Source: Aestuariibaculum suncheonense (GTDB lineage: Bacteria; Bacteroidota; Bacteroidia; Flavobacteriales; Flavobacteriaceae). From it: a stretch of 64,000 bases of DNA. Positions 27,431-37,949 of the stretch are shown one piece after another (position 1 is the first letter of the stretch; the number at the start of each line of letters is the position of its first letter). The translations under genes were made by a program, and so were the position numbers. A model generated the notes under the pieces. The model was given only the letters and a program-made list of their open reading frames with translations, searched no databases and was not told the DNA's origin. The stretch spans positions 1,050,783 through 1,114,782 of the forward strand of contig NZ_JACVXC010000001.1 in NCBI RefSeq assembly GCF_014596935.1. Reading direction: 5' to 3'.

Positions 27431-28028
27431 ATGCGTCGTAAAGTTAAAAAACGCTTACCAGCCCGTGTAAAAGAACCTTAGGAAGTGCCAGAACAATCCA
27501 ACCATACCTGGAGTATGGATTTTGTACACGATACCCTGGAGAACAAAAGAAAGTTCAGGGCATTTACCATTGTTGATGATTTTAACCGAGAGGCCTTGCA
27601 TATAGAGGTAGATTACTCCCTGACCAGCAAGAGAGTGGTTTATGTATTAAATCACCTGATTAACCGCCGAGGTAAACCAGATCGCATTCGCATAGATAAC
27701 GGATCTGAGTTTCTCGCTAAGATAACCGCCGAGTGGGCAGATTTACATGAGATCGATACAACCCGGTAAACCCACTCAGAACGCCTATATTGAGCGATTC
27801 AATGGCACATATAGAAGAGGTGTGCTCAATCGCTATATTTTTGATAACTTGGACCAGGTAAGAGAACAAACTCAGGTTTGGATGGATGATTACAATCATC
27901 ACCGACCACATGACGCACTGGGCAACCTGCCTCAAATAGAATATGTAAAGAAAAATCTCAACAAGGCTAGCCTTGTTGAGATTGATCAAATAAATGATAA
28001 TATTGTACTAACTAACAGTTCTATTTAA
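27431..28028 (+). pseudogene. IS3 orfB (DDE transposase) remnant
   Basis: The N-terminal part of OrfB is missing; what remains starts near MRRKVKKRLPARVKEP, is cut by TAG at about 27479, then continues [28 protein letters not shown] (first Asp) and RIDNGSEF (second Asp). A frameshift near 27760 shifts into [20 protein letters not shown] (catalytic Glu) and WMDDYNHHRPHDALG. All three DDE segments survive, but not in one frame. Confidence 0.9.
27954..27983. repeat. 30-bp perfect palindrome in the end of IS3 orfB
   Basis: AATCTCAACAAGG, CTAG, then CCTTGTTGAGATT forms a perfect inverted repeat with a 4-base centre. It lies within the last codons of orfB. It may act as a terminator of the IS or as protection from outside transcription; no T-run follows. 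Confidence 0.8.
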
Positions 28029-28428
28029 GGGAAGCTTACAGTTTTTACTTAACTTCAAAAATTGGAAATATAGAATTGTCTACGGTGGATAAAATTAATG
28101 TAGCTGAATTTTATTCAAGACCTTATTTAATTATATTTCATATAAAGAGTTAGACAGGATCATTATATCCGCTGTTTATAGTTCTCCGTTTCCGTGCTAT
28201 TCAGGTATATAGAAAGCTTCTATGTGCTCTTTTTTTGTTTCAGGTGATTGTATATTTCCATTTTTTGTGCTTTTCATAAAAAGGTTTTATCCAAAATTGT
28301 ATAAGTCACAAATTTAAAGGAGAATCCATTATGTCGATTTTTGAATTAAAGTGTTGGTGTTTTTAAATAGTTAGTACTATATTTACATTATTAAATGTAA
28401 AAAATACAATTAAAAACTAAACAAGATT
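28029..28428. other. Gene-free stretch between the IS3 relic and the symporter
   Basis: 400 bp with no credible gene. It holds the weak inverted copy of the IS21-type repeat at 28158-28196 (shares ACGGAAA and CAGCGGA with the 10220-10247 end when reversed) and must contain the promoter of the symporter gene. Confidence 0.5.
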
Positions 28429-30075
28429 ATGACTAATGGATTTCACTTTTGGGATTATGCTGTATTCATAGCATATGCCATTTTAATTTTAGGTGTAGGA
28501 TTATGGATGTCTCGGGATAAATCGGGACACGAGAAAAATGCTGAGGACTATTTTTTGGCAAGTAAATCTTTGCCATGGTGGGCAATTGGAACTTCGCTTA
28601 TTGCAGCTAATATTTCAGCAGAACAATTTATAGGAATGTCAGGTTCCGGATTTGCTTTAGGTTTGGCTATTGCTTCTTATGAATGGATGGCTGCCATTAC
28701 TTTAATAATCGTTGGAAAGTATTTTTTACCCATTTTTATTGAAAAGGGATTGTATACAATTCCTGAATTTGTTGAAAAACGATTTTCGACCAATTTGAAA
28801 ACAATTTTAGCTGTATTTTGGATAGCGCTTTATGTTTTTGTGAATCTTGCTTCAGTCTTGTATTTAGGAGGTTTAGCTATTGAAACCATTATGGGGATTG
28901 ATATGATGTATGCCATTATATGTTTGGCATTGTTTGCCGCGGCTTATTCATTGTATGGAGGATTATCGGCAGTAGCATGGACCGATGTGATTCAAGTTGT
29001 GTTTTTGGTGTTAGGGGGGCTAGCAACGACTTATTTGGCTTTGAATACAGTGTCAGGAGGTCAAGGTGTTCTAGTAGGTTTTAATAAGGTCTTAGATGCT
29101 GCTCCAGAAAAGTTTCATATGATATTAGATGAGTTTAATGCTGATGGCGGTAAGAATACTAATTATTTGGATTTGCCGGGAATATGGGTATTGTTAGGAG
29201 GTTTATGGGTTGCTAACCTGTATTATTGGGGTTTTAATCAGTATATTATTCAAAGAACACTTGCTGCAAAATCTTTAAGAGAGTCTCAAAAAGGAATCTT
29301 ATTGGCTGCATTTTTAAAAATAATAATTCCAATTATTGTTGTTGTACCGGGTATTGCTGCTTATGTCATAGTTAATGATCCATCTATTATGGAAAGCTTA
29401 GGAGAGGCAGGTCAATTAAGCCTACCTTCCGCAGGTCAGGCGGATAAAGCTTATCCGTGGTTGTTGCAATTTTTACCTGTTGGTTTAAAAGGAGTAGCAT
29501 TTGCAGCTTTGGCAGCAGCTATAGTATCGTCTTTAGCTTCCATGTTAAATTCAACGTCTACCATTTTTACTATGGATATTTTTAAGCAGTATATAAATCC
29601 TGGTGCAAGTGATAGAGTGACTGTAAATGTAGGACGTATTTCTGCTACTGTGGCATTGATTATAGCAGTGATTATGGCACCGTTATTAGGAGGTATTGAT
29701 CAGGCTTTTCAATTTATTCAAGAATGGACGGGTATTGTTAGTCCGGGTATATTAGCGGTGTTTATTTTAGGTTTGTTTTGGAAGAAAACAACTAATAATG
29801 CAGCTATTTGGGGAGCACTGTTATCCATTCCGATAGCATTAGCACTAAAATTTATTTCAATTCCAGCATTGGAGCCATGGATGCATCAAATGGGATTAAC
29901 AGCGGTTTTAACTATGCTGGTAATCGTCGTGTTGAGTTATAAGCAGAATAAGGGGGCTGATGATGAAAAAGGAATTCCCCTATCTAAGGAGTTATTTAAA
30001 ACATCACCGTTGTTTAATATTGGCGCTTTTGTGGTTTGTTTGATTGTGTCTGTGCTCTATTGTGTTTTTTGGTAG
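28429..30075 (+). CDS. Sodium/solute symporter (SGLT-like sugar transporter)
   Basis: The 548-residue protein has about 14 membrane helices and SSS-family features: the N-terminal FLASKSLPWWAIGTSLIAANISAEQFIGMSGSGF segment holds the conserved first-helix break and the NISAEQFIG signature, followed by the YTIPEFVEKRFS loop and QYIIQRTLAAKS. Relatives such as vSGLT bring galactose or glucose across the inner membrane with sodium. Placement directly before galE supports galactose or a related sugar as cargo (inference). The two genes are 42 bp apart counting from the preferred galE start. Confidence 0.93.
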   Translation: MTNGFHFWDYAVFIAYAILILGVGLWMSRDKSGHEKNAEDYFLASKSLPWWAIGTSLIAANISAEQFIGMSGSGFALGLAIASYEWMAAITLIIVGKYFLPIFIEKGLYTIPEFVEKRFSTNLKTILAVFWIALYVFVNLASVLYLGGLAIETIMGIDMMYAIICLALFAAAYSLYGGLSAVAWTDVIQVVFLVLGGLATTYLALNTVSGGQGVLVGFNKVLDAAPEKFHMILDEFNADGGKNTNYLDLPGIWVLLGGLWVANLYYWGFNQYIIQRTLAAKSLRESQKGILLAAFLKIIIPIIVVVPGIAAYVIVNDPSIMESLGEAGQLSLPSAGQADKAYPWLLQFLPVGLKGVAFAALAAAIVSSLASMLNSTSTIFTMDIFKQYINPGASDRVTVNVGRISATVALIIAVIMAPLLGGIDQAFQFIQEWTGIVSPGILAVFILGLFWKKTTNNAAIWGALLSIPIALALKFISIPALEPWMHQMGLTAVLTMLVIVVLSYKQNKGADDEKGIPLSKELFKTSPLFNIGAFVVCLIVSVLYCVFW

Positions 30076-30117
30076 TCTGTTAAAAATATTATGGTAAGTA
30101 ATATAAAAAGGAAAATA

Positions 30118-31158
30118 ATGAGAGATAAAAGTTTAAAGTCAAAAATATTAGTTACAGGAGGCTTAGGTTATATTGGAGCTCATGTAGTTGTTGAATTACA
30201 GAAGGAAGGATTTGAAGTAGTGATTATTGATGATTTATCCAATTCTTCAAAAGACGTTTTAGAAGGAATTACCTCAATAACAGGAGTAGTACCATTGTTT
30301 GAAAGATTTGATTTAAAAGAAAAGGATTTGGTCTCTGACTTTTTCAGAAGGCATCAAGATATTGACGGAGTAATTCATTTTGCGGCATCTAAAGCAGTGG
30401 GAGAAAGTGTAAAGGAACCATTAATGTATTATAATAATAATATAAGTCCTTTGGTATATATATTGAAAGAATTACAGAAAATGAAAGTAGCTAACTTTAT
30501 TTTTAGTTCTTCTTGTACTGTTTATGGTCAAGCCGATAGTTTACCTATAAAAGAATCAGCTCCTGTTAAGGCAGCAGAATCTCCATATGGAAACACCAAA
30601 CAAATAGGAGAGGAGATCATTAAAGATACATGTAAAGTTTCAAATCATATTAAAGCTATAGCTCTTCGTTATTTTAATCCAATTGGTGCGCATGAGTCAG
30701 CGCAAATCGGAGAGTTACCTATCGGTGTACCTCAAAATTTGGTACCTTTTATAACACAAACAGCTATAGGCTTAAGAGAGCATCTTTCGGTATTTGGAGA
30801 TGATTATCCAACCGAAGATGGTACTTGTATTCGTGATTATATACATGTTGTCGATCTAGCTAATGCCCATGTAGCTGCTTTGAAACGATTGATAAATAAG
30901 GATAATTCAGATAATTTTGAAGTGTTTAATATAGGAACAGGAAAAGGCTCATCTGTACTTGAAGTAATTAAGACTTTTGAAGAAGTTTCCGGTCAAAATT
31001 TAAACTATAACATTATTGATAGACGTGTTGGAGATGTTATTGCTGCGTATGCAGATACAGCAAAAGCTAATGAAGTATTGGGTTGGAAATCAAAATATAG
31101 TTTAAAAGAAGCCTTGTCCTCAGCATGGAAATGGGAACAGAAGGTAAGAGAAAAATAA
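30118..31158 (+). CDS. galE: UDP-glucose 4-epimerase
   Basis: The extended SDR enzyme interconverts UDP-galactose and UDP-glucose. From ATG 30118 it has 346 residues with the NAD motif TGGLGYIGAH, the catalytic serine segment FSSSCTVYG, the YGNTK catalytic Tyr/Lys pair, ALRYFNPIGAH, and GTCIRDYIHVVDLA, all specific to GalE. An in-frame ATG at 30091 would add nine residues and is less likely. It sits with the sugar symporter, which suggests entry of imported galactose into metabolism. Confidence 0.95.
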   Translation: MRDKSLKSKILVTGGLGYIGAHVVVELQKEGFEVVIIDDLSNSSKDVLEGITSITGVVPLFERFDLKEKDLVSDFFRRHQDIDGVIHFAASKAVGESVKEPLMYYNNNISPLVYILKELQKMKVANFIFSSSCTVYGQADSLPIKESAPVKAAESPYGNTKQIGEEIIKDTCKVSNHIKAIALRYFNPIGAHESAQIGELPIGVPQNLVPFITQTAIGLREHLSVFGDDYPTEDGTCIRDYIHVVDLANAHVAALKRLINKDNSDNFEVFNIGTGKGSSVLEVIKTFEEVSGQNLNYNIIDRRVGDVIAAYADTAKANEVLGWKSKYSLKEALSSAWKWEQKVREK

Positions 31159-31406
31159 GCTTTCAGTTTATTAGTAAAACTATTGGTAAAGTTCAAGAAG
31201 GAATTATTTAATTGCTCTTGTAGAAATAAAATCATAAAATATTAGAATTAGAGGAGAGTGATGGCACTTCCAATTAAAGATAAAAGGTCTTTATATAAAT
31301 CCTTTAAAAGGTGCGGAGTAGATATCCTTTGGATCCTTTTCATAGAGAACTGTAAGACAAAAAAATAATAAAGTATAGTTCTTTTACATTTATATTAAAA
31401 AGTTAA

Positions 31407-31777
31407 ATGAAATTTAAGTATTTAGTAGTGTTAATTTTGTGTTTTTCGGCACAAGTTATTTTTGCACAAATCACAGGAGTAATTAAGGATGAATCTCAGG
31501 ATGATGCTCTTGAATACGCTACTTTAGCACTTTATAAGCAAGATGATAAATCTGTTGTCACCAATGAGCAAAGGGTATTTAAAATAGATTATGCTAAACA
31601 AGAAAACTATTTTATAATGAGCAAAGTATTGCTACTTCAAGACCAAATGAATTTTATACCTATACCAATTATGTATACGAGGTTGATATGGTATCCTTAA
31701 ACTTGCCCTATACCTTTAACAAGGTTAAAAATAAATCTAAATTCATAGAAAGTGAATTTGGGAAACGAGAATTTTAG
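31407..31777 (+). pseudogene. Outer-membrane beta-barrel protein remnant with large internal deletion
   Basis: The start is intact: signal peptide MKFKYLVVLILCFSAQVIFA and the first part of a carboxypeptidase-regulatory-like domain (QITGVIKDESQDDALEYATLAL). After about 50 residues the sequence jumps, out of frame, to what looks like the C-terminus of the same kind of protein: SIATSRPNEFYTYTNYVYE, VSLNLPYTFNKVKN and a final aromatic FGKREF at 31775, typical of outer membrane barrels. Several hundred codons between are gone. It is evidence that a longer gene of the TonB-receptor-like OMP_b-brl family once stood here. Confidence 0.75.
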
Positions 31778-31811
31778 TGTCAATTTTTATACAAAATAAA
31801 ATATTCATAAA

Positions 31812-32816
31812 ATGAGAGTATTTGATAAAACAAATTTTATAAAGTATTATTTTTTAAGCTTAATATTTTTATTGTTAGTTAACTTAGTTTCTTCTCAAGT
31901 AAAAATGAGATATAACTCTTTCAAACCTGGTGGCGAGTGGTTAGATACCGATGGTAAACATATAGATAGTCACGGAGGTAATATTATTTATGTTGAACAT
32001 TTAAAAACTTATTATTGGTATGGAGAGCATAGAGGTAAACCAAGAGGAGCATCTTGTTATTCATCAAAAGATCTTTATAATTGGAAAAATGAAGGTGTTG
32101 TAATAGAAAAAGGAGATATAAAAATTTTCGAGCGTCCTAAAGTAATTTATAATGATGTAAACGGACAATATGTGATGTGGTTTCACTATGATGGAGTATT
32201 AAATGGCCGAAATTATGGTATTGCAGAACTAGGTGTAGCTGTTAGTGACAGTCCTACAGGACCATTTATAATTAAAGACCATTACCGCCCTAATGGACAC
32301 GAGTCTAGAGATATAGGTATGTATTTTGAACCAGACACAAAAAAAGCTTACATAGGTTACGCTGCAGATCACGTAAACCGCACAATTAGAATAGTTGAAT
32401 TGTCAGATGATTATCTTAGTACGACAACCAATGATGTAGATATTGATGCCCATTGCGAAGGTCCAGGTATTTTGAAAAAGAATGGAAAATTTTACCTCCT
32501 AACCAGTCAGTGCTCAGGCTGGACACCAAATCCGGGGACGTATTATACTGCTAACTCTGTGATGGGACCATATACAAGTCAAGGAAGTCCTTTTATTGGA
32601 GATGCAGGTAACAATTCATTTAATTCGCAACCGTGTTTTATTTTTAAAATCCCCGGTTACAAGGATGCTTATCTTTATATGGGAGATCGCTGGAATGGAG
32701 GAGGTCGACCAGAATCCCAGTATGTGTTTTTACCAATAACTATTACTGAAAAAGGAGAAATGGAGATTCATTGGTATAACGAATGGGATTTAAGTTTTTT
32801 TACCCCTGATAGGTAG
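31812..32816 (+). CDS. GH43-like glycoside hydrolase (possible exo-1,3-galactanase type)
   Basis: The 334-residue secreted protein has a signal peptide (about 1-29) and a single five-bladed propeller-like domain. Motifs include LDTDGKHIDSHGGNI and TYYWYGEHRG near the start, ERPKVIYN, DIGMYFEPDTKKAYIGY and AHCEGPGILKKNGKFYLLTS, which carries the likely general-acid Glu. The HGG...YYWYGE pattern is shared with GH43 subfamilies that include galactan 1,3-beta-galactosidases. This makes a galactose-releasing exo-enzyme plausible but not proven. No CBM is attached. It stands among gene remnants on both sides. Confidence 0.8.
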   Translation: MRVFDKTNFIKYYFLSLIFLLLVNLVSSQVKMRYNSFKPGGEWLDTDGKHIDSHGGNIIYVEHLKTYYWYGEHRGKPRGASCYSSKDLYNWKNEGVVIEKGDIKIFERPKVIYNDVNGQYVMWFHYDGVLNGRNYGIAELGVAVSDSPTGPFIIKDHYRPNGHESRDIGMYFEPDTKKAYIGYAADHVNRTIRIVELSDDYLSTTTNDVDIDAHCEGPGILKKNGKFYLLTSQCSGWTPNPGTYYTANSVMGPYTSQGSPFIGDAGNNSFNSQPCFIFKIPGYKDAYLYMGDRWNGGGRPESQYVFLPITITEKGEMEIHWYNEWDLSFFTPDR

Positions 32817-32818
32817 TA

Positions 32819-32953
32819 TCTCACCAAGTGCGTAAAGTTTACGGGATAGTGTCAATTATACGTATTTATGTGAGCAATACCGGTATAGTTATAGATCAAT
32901 TAGCCTTAAAACCCGAGAATTATCCAGAATATTATGAAATTCCTGTAGATTAG
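32819..32953 (+). pseudogene. C-terminal fragment of a lost exported enzyme
   Basis: A frame open from about 32819 to the stop at 32951-32953 reads IVSIIRIYVSNTGIVIDQLALKP and ends PEYYEIPVD. The pattern resembles the last beta-sandwich of large secreted glycosidases (for example GH115-like proteins), but no start or body is present. I treat it as a tail left by a deletion. Confidence 0.5.
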
Positions 32954-33064
32954 AGCTATATATAACCTTAAATTAGTTATGTAGTCATTCAACTATTTTT
33001 CCGGGTTTTTGTTGCAAGTCCAAGTTACGATTGTTTTGTTGACTGTGGGCTTAGTTCAAAGAAG

Positions 33065-36040
33065 TTAATTAGATTTATTTATCTTTCCATCTCCTGCTTT
33101 GTGAAATATATCAGATATTGTCATACCGGAGTCCCCCCATTCACTATCATAGCATGTCACGTTTTTTAGTGTCACATTGCTAGCTTGCTTCAAGCCTAAA
33201 ACATAATGATTATCATCAGCACAAACCGTTTTTACGTTTTGTATTTTGGCTCCCAAAACATCATGAAAGAACAAAGGATAACGACTATCTCGTTTTTCGT
33301 AATTGAACGAGCAATCCTCAACGTACAATTCTTTTACATGCCTAACCCAAAGCCCATATGATGGCTGAACTCCCAAATTCGGGACATTGTATTGACCTAC
33401 TCCTAACTCGGGGGGTATCTTGTTTATATCTTCAAGATAATTTCCACCTTTAACCAATACATTTATATCCTTGAAACTAATGTTTTTTATATATCCTGTA
33501 TGCTCACCGTTTGGCAATTTAAAATTCAGTCCCCCTTCTACATCATCAGAATCAGGTAATTTATAACCGGCTACTATAGGAGTGGCTTTTTCTTGAGAGC
33601 CATCGTAGGGCTTCCATCGAACATCTTTTTTATAAGAGCTTCCCTTGTAAACTTCACTTATATCTACACCATTTAAGATAATATTTTCTACCAGACCAAT
33701 ATTCACATTGTTGGCCAATAATTCATCATGTTGAATGCCATTTTCATTAAACTTATAACGTCCTACAGTAGCACCCAATATTCTTGCCCTGTTAGATATA
33801 GAAATAAAAAAAGGAGCCGTTGTGCGATACATTTTTGAACGCGAGTGAATTGTACCCGTGTGCCCACAATTAAGGTGCACATCTTTTACATGTGCTCCAT
33901 CGTTTGTTGAAATGGAGAACCCTGCCTTATCTGCGCCAAGCACATAAATATTATCTACATGTACATCCATTATATCATCTGCTGTCTCTGAGCCTATTTG
34001 AAACAAATTACAATGGGTGTCACCTATTATATTTCGTACCCTATAATTGCTGACAGGTCTTGTAAAACCTAGTGAACAATCGGAACCTAATTTTATAATA
34101 TCATCACTGCTAAGCTTAGAATATATATTTGTAACAATCACGTTGTTACATTGCATAAAATCATATAAATCACGAGCATTCTCTGAAGAAACTTTACCAA
34201 AATAAGTATCATGCACATAAATGTCATCGGTTCCGGTAGCAAGTAATGCAAAATGTCCAGCCTGATCTATTTGCAACATATTACTAGTGTTAAAGTCTTT
34301 TTTACCATTTTTTAGGTAATAGGGTTCATCTTTATATTCATCATACCAAAGATCATCTTCTCTATAAATACCACCAATTTCAATATTAGAACACAACTTT
34401 AAAGAGAACATTTTGTCTCCACGTTTATTTATTGGTCTATTAGCAACTCTGCTTCCCGTATATAAGTTGTTATTACCAGAAATCCTTCCATTACCTATAA
34501 TTTTAATATTATCCTCTCTTTCCGCAAAAAACATAGCGTTGTTAAAAAAAGTATGCCCTATATCTTGCTTTGTTAACCAATTTTCAGGGTCAATATAAGG
34601 ACCAATTTGAGTAGGTGATATTCCTGTGCGATATTGGGCATCGCTAAACCAAGTTGGTCGAGGGGCATCGGCACCTGTTAATGCATTAATAGTCGCTCCT
34701 TTATCAATATAGAGCCAAACATTACTTTTTAAATGTACTGTACGAACGTTATATTCTCCTTTTGAAAACATTAAAATGCCGCCACCAAGACGATTCAGGG
34801 AGTCTATGGCTTCATTAATCTTTTCGGTATCGTCATTACCTGGTTTTCCTGTGACGCCAAAGTTTTTAATGTTCACTTTTCCTGAAAGGAAATAGGCTTT
34901 ATTAGAATAGTATTCTTTAGTCCCATCTTTTATTTTTAATTTAAATGTATAAAGTTGATTCGGTGCTAAATTTGATATGGAGGCCGAACCTCTTTCTGGG
35001 TCAACAACTGCAGAAGAGGTTAACCAAGTTGCACCATGGTCTATGGATTGCATTAATTTAATTTTTTGTTTCCCGCCATTAGGCGTCCATTCGAAATTTA
35101 CTTTTTTAAAAGTTTCAAATGTTTCTTGATAGTTCTCATTTACCTGATGAACCCGTTTAAAATCGGAAATATAATCAACTACGTGTAATGTTGCGGTTTC
35201 AGTGTCTATTCCTTGGCTTACAAGAACCTCAGGTTCTGTAGTTTTGTACATTGCTTTAAAAGGATAAGCACCAGTTCTAGTAAGCAATACCTTATGAATT
35301 GTTATTTTTAAATCGACTCCGTTGTATGGGCGTAAATCAATATGATTAAAAATAATCACGGAGCCGCCATTTTTTGTTGACTCAATTTTCACTTTACCAA
35401 CTTTAGAGTAGGAATAAGCTGATCCAACCCGGCCTATGGATTGATTTGATAAATCTTTCAATTTAACTTCACCTCTTCCGATTACATTTACGGTCGTATT
35501 TTCCAAGGTGGCATGGACGCCTTCTGGTAACTCTATTTTTATTGAGGCGTTTGGGGTGCGTTGTCCTGCTGTAAAATAGAGTGTTATGTTTTTTTCTGTT
35601 TTAACTGTATATTTATTTTGCTCAAGAAAAAGGTTGCCACTTAGCGCATACTTTTTTAATCCAATTGCATATGTTTTACTCTTGATACCATCAGATGAAC
35701 TTACTATCAGATTATCTCTATTGTTAATAATTCCAGATAATTTCTTCACCCCGGTAGAATCCGTTATATTATACTTATGAATTGAACCATCTTTTGATTT
35801 TATTTGCTCATTAATTTGTTCTACGGTAAGCCCAGTTGAAGCCAATCCGGCATCTTCAGGAGTGTCAATTGTAAAAGAGTAGGTACTTCCTGTTTTTAGA
35901 ATCAGCGAGTCCGTTGTTATAGAAACTACATGTGTAGCATGACTAGCTTTAACAATCTCTAATGCCTTTTGAGCACTTCCTTTTAAAGAAAGAATAAACG
36001 AAAGAAAATGTAATAATATAATTAAGCTTGTCTTTTGCAT
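33065..36040 (-). CDS. GH28-like right-handed beta-helix enzyme, multidomain
   Basis: The 991-residue secreted protein has a signal peptide (1-23), N-terminal sandwich-like domains (about 30-290), a fibronectin-III-like part (about 300-390), then a pectate-lyase/GH28-type helix from about residue 393 (GVTGKPGNDDTEKINEAIDSLNRLGGG and TVHLKSNVWLYIDKGATI). The paired aspartates in KLSSDDIIKLGSD (Asp646, Asp647) match the catalytic DD of polygalacturonase-type GH28. Such enzymes cut alpha-linked uronate or related sugars. It faces away from the GntR regulator, with an 817-bp gap. Substrate unknown. Confidence 0.8.
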   Translation of the reverse strand: MQKTSLIILLHFLSFILSLKGSAQKALEIVKASHATHVVSITTDSLILKTGSTYSFTIDTPEDAGLASTGLTVEQINEQIKSKDGSIHKYNITDSTGVKKLSGIINNRDNLIVSSSDGIKSKTYAIGLKKYALSGNLFLEQNKYTVKTEKNITLYFTAGQRTPNASIKIELPEGVHATLENTTVNVIGRGEVKLKDLSNQSIGRVGSAYSYSKVGKVKIESTKNGGSVIIFNHIDLRPYNGVDLKITIHKVLLTRTGAYPFKAMYKTTEPEVLVSQGIDTETATLHVVDYISDFKRVHQVNENYQETFETFKKVNFEWTPNGGKQKIKLMQSIDHGATWLTSSAVVDPERGSASISNLAPNQLYTFKLKIKDGTKEYYSNKAYFLSGKVNIKNFGVTGKPGNDDTEKINEAIDSLNRLGGGILMFSKGEYNVRTVHLKSNVWLYIDKGATINALTGADAPRPTWFSDAQYRTGISPTQIGPYIDPENWLTKQDIGHTFFNNAMFFAEREDNIKIIGNGRISGNNNLYTGSRVANRPINKRGDKMFSLKLCSNIEIGGIYREDDLWYDEYKDEPYYLKNGKKDFNTSNMLQIDQAGHFALLATGTDDIYVHDTYFGKVSSENARDLYDFMQCNNVIVTNIYSKLSSDDIIKLGSDCSLGFTRPVSNYRVRNIIGDTHCNLFQIGSETADDIMDVHVDNIYVLGADKAGFSISTNDGAHVKDVHLNCGHTGTIHSRSKMYRTTAPFFISISNRARILGATVGRYKFNENGIQHDELLANNVNIGLVENIILNGVDISEVYKGSSYKKDVRWKPYDGSQEKATPIVAGYKLPDSDDVEGGLNFKLPNGEHTGYIKNISFKDINVLVKGGNYLEDINKIPPELGVGQYNVPNLGVQPSYGLWVRHVKELYVEDCSFNYEKRDSRYPLFFHDVLGAKIQNVKTVCADDNHYVLGLKQASNVTLKNVTCYDSEWGDSGMTISDIFHKAGDGKINKSN

Positions 36041-36857
36041 ACTTTTTAGATATGTAAGTTATCTTTTGTTCAATATAATTTTAAATTAAAGGTTTTATTT
36101 GGCTCTTTTCTTGTTTATGAATGTTTTTGTATTCGGTTGAAAATAGGACTAGATCTGAAAAAAGCAGCGAAGTAAATCTAGTTTAATTTAATTAATTCAC
36201 GTTACTTTAAATTACTCTGGGGTATGTCAAAATGCACACTGGAGCTATCAAGTATATTATTTCTTCATATTTAGTTAATTTAAGGATGTACCAAACATAA
36301 GATGTTTTAATATACCAAGTGTTGTTAATTATCCTTTTAAGTACTATTGACCTCTTCTTGTGTATTATTTTACTCCCTGTTTAATATAGCTTTGTTGTTT
36401 TAATAATGTTTAAAAATTTCTTTATTAGCTAGGTTATAATTTATAAAACTTATAATCAAATTATAGTAGCTGTTTTATGAATATATCTGTACGAGTTAAA
36501 ACTCAATTAGAAAATTCAAAGAATAGGAAGAGTTAGGCGGTATTAATAAATAGTTGTGCGATGAAGTCTCTTCATTTGTAAGAAGTGTTGGTAATTCAAT
36601 TTATGATAGATTTTCTGCATGTAGCGACCATTAAGAAAAAGGTATAGGTGAAGTTGGAAGGTGAACAGGTTTAACCCCTTGTGTCTATAGGAAATTGAAA
36701 TAGTAGAAGCATCAGATTAGGTGTCTGTGTGATTACATATTTTAAATGGAGAGTTCAGGACTGTTTGAGAATCTATCAAGCTTTGATTATAGAGATTTTA
36801 AAAACTGAATATTGAAAAAAAACTTAATTAAATAAAAACACTATTAATTTAAATGTC
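36041..36857. other. Long divergent intergenic region
   Basis: 817 bp between the GH28-like gene (leftward) and the GntR gene (rightward) with no convincing coding sequence. A short inverted repeat actagat / atctagt surrounds 36150-36182. The A/T-rich ends next to both start codons presumably contain promoters. The middle (about 36520-36760) is slightly less A/T-rich and may be an unrecognised gene remnant. Confidence 0.4.
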
Positions 36858-37910
36858 ATGGATTTATTGAAGGATTTATATTTTAATTCAGATAATAAAA
36901 CACCCATTTATCTTCAAATAGCAAATTGTATTTTAGATAACGTTAAGAATGGGAATATCAAAAACGATGCACAATTACCCTCAATAAATGTATTTAGTAA
37001 AGAATATAAAGTTTCTAGAGATACTGTTGAAAAAGCATATAAGGTTCTTAAATCTAGGGATATAGTGGTTGGAACAAAGGGGCTAGGGTCCTTTATAAAA
37101 GTAAACAATCAAGACGTTTCGAAGGTAAAAGTGTTATTTTTAATTAATAAGGTTAGTCCTTATAAACTAGAGGTATATAATGCATTTATCAAAACCTTAG
37201 GAGAAGATTATCATATCGATTTTGAAATTTATCATTGTAATGAGTTACTCTTTTTGAGTTTAATTGAGAAAAACTTAAATAAGTACAATTATTATGTTAT
37301 TATGCCTCATTTTAAACAGTTAAGTTCTGAGGATTTTAATTTTAAAAGAAAATCAAAAAAATTATTAGAGAAGATCCCTCGGAGTAATATAATATTATTG
37401 GATAATAATGATATGAACATAGACGGTGATATCATTGAAATTTTTCAGGATTTTGAGAATGATATATTCAATACCCTAACAGATGGTTTGAATGAAATAA
37501 AAAATTATAAAAGACTAAATTTGATTATAACAGAAGCGGACACTTTTCCTTATTTACAAAAAATCAGTAAAGGATTCATTAAATTTTGTAATGAATTTTC
37601 TTTTGATTTTAAAATTTTGAACCAAATTGATGAGAATACAAACCTTAATTCATGGGATTTATTTATAGTGATTGAGGATGAGGATTTAGTCACCCTTTTA
37701 GATTTATTATCCGATAAAAAAGAATTGGTGTTGGGGAAGAATTTAGGGGTTATTTCCTACAACGAAACTCCTTTTAAACGTTTGTTAGACATTGCCGTAA
37801 TTTCAACTGATTTTAAGCACATGGGAGAAACGGCTGCTCATATGATTTTAAATAAACTAAGAGGGAAGATTAAAAATCCGTTTACTCTCATTAAAAGAAA
37901 CTCAATTTAA
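36858..37910 (+). CDS. GntR-family regulator with LacI-like sensor domain
   Basis: The 350-residue protein has an N-terminal winged helix of the GntR type (TPIYLQIANCILDNVKNGNI, LPSINVFSKEYKVSRDTVEKAYKVLKSRDIVVGTKGLGSFI, residues about 16-82), followed by a domain with the alternating pattern of periplasmic-binding-protein-like sensors (from about 90; for example KVKVLFLINKV and DLFIVIEDEDL). Regulators of this build control sugar genes in Bacteroidota by binding a mono- or disaccharide. It ends 39 bp before the GH27 gene, which is probably in its operon. Confidence 0.88.
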   Translation: MDLLKDLYFNSDNKTPIYLQIANCILDNVKNGNIKNDAQLPSINVFSKEYKVSRDTVEKAYKVLKSRDIVVGTKGLGSFIKVNNQDVSKVKVLFLINKVSPYKLEVYNAFIKTLGEDYHIDFEIYHCNELLFLSLIEKNLNKYNYYVIMPHFKQLSSEDFNFKRKSKKLLEKIPRSNIILLDNNDMNIDGDIIEIFQDFENDIFNTLTDGLNEIKNYKRLNLIITEADTFPYLQKISKGFIKFCNEFSFDFKILNQIDENTNLNSWDLFIVIEDEDLVTLLDLLSDKKELVLGKNLGVISYNETPFKRLLDIAVISTDFKHMGETAAHMILNKLRGKIKNPFTLIKRNSI

Positions 37911-37949
37911 ATTTAGTGGTTTTTTAACAACAACAATTAAAACACATAT

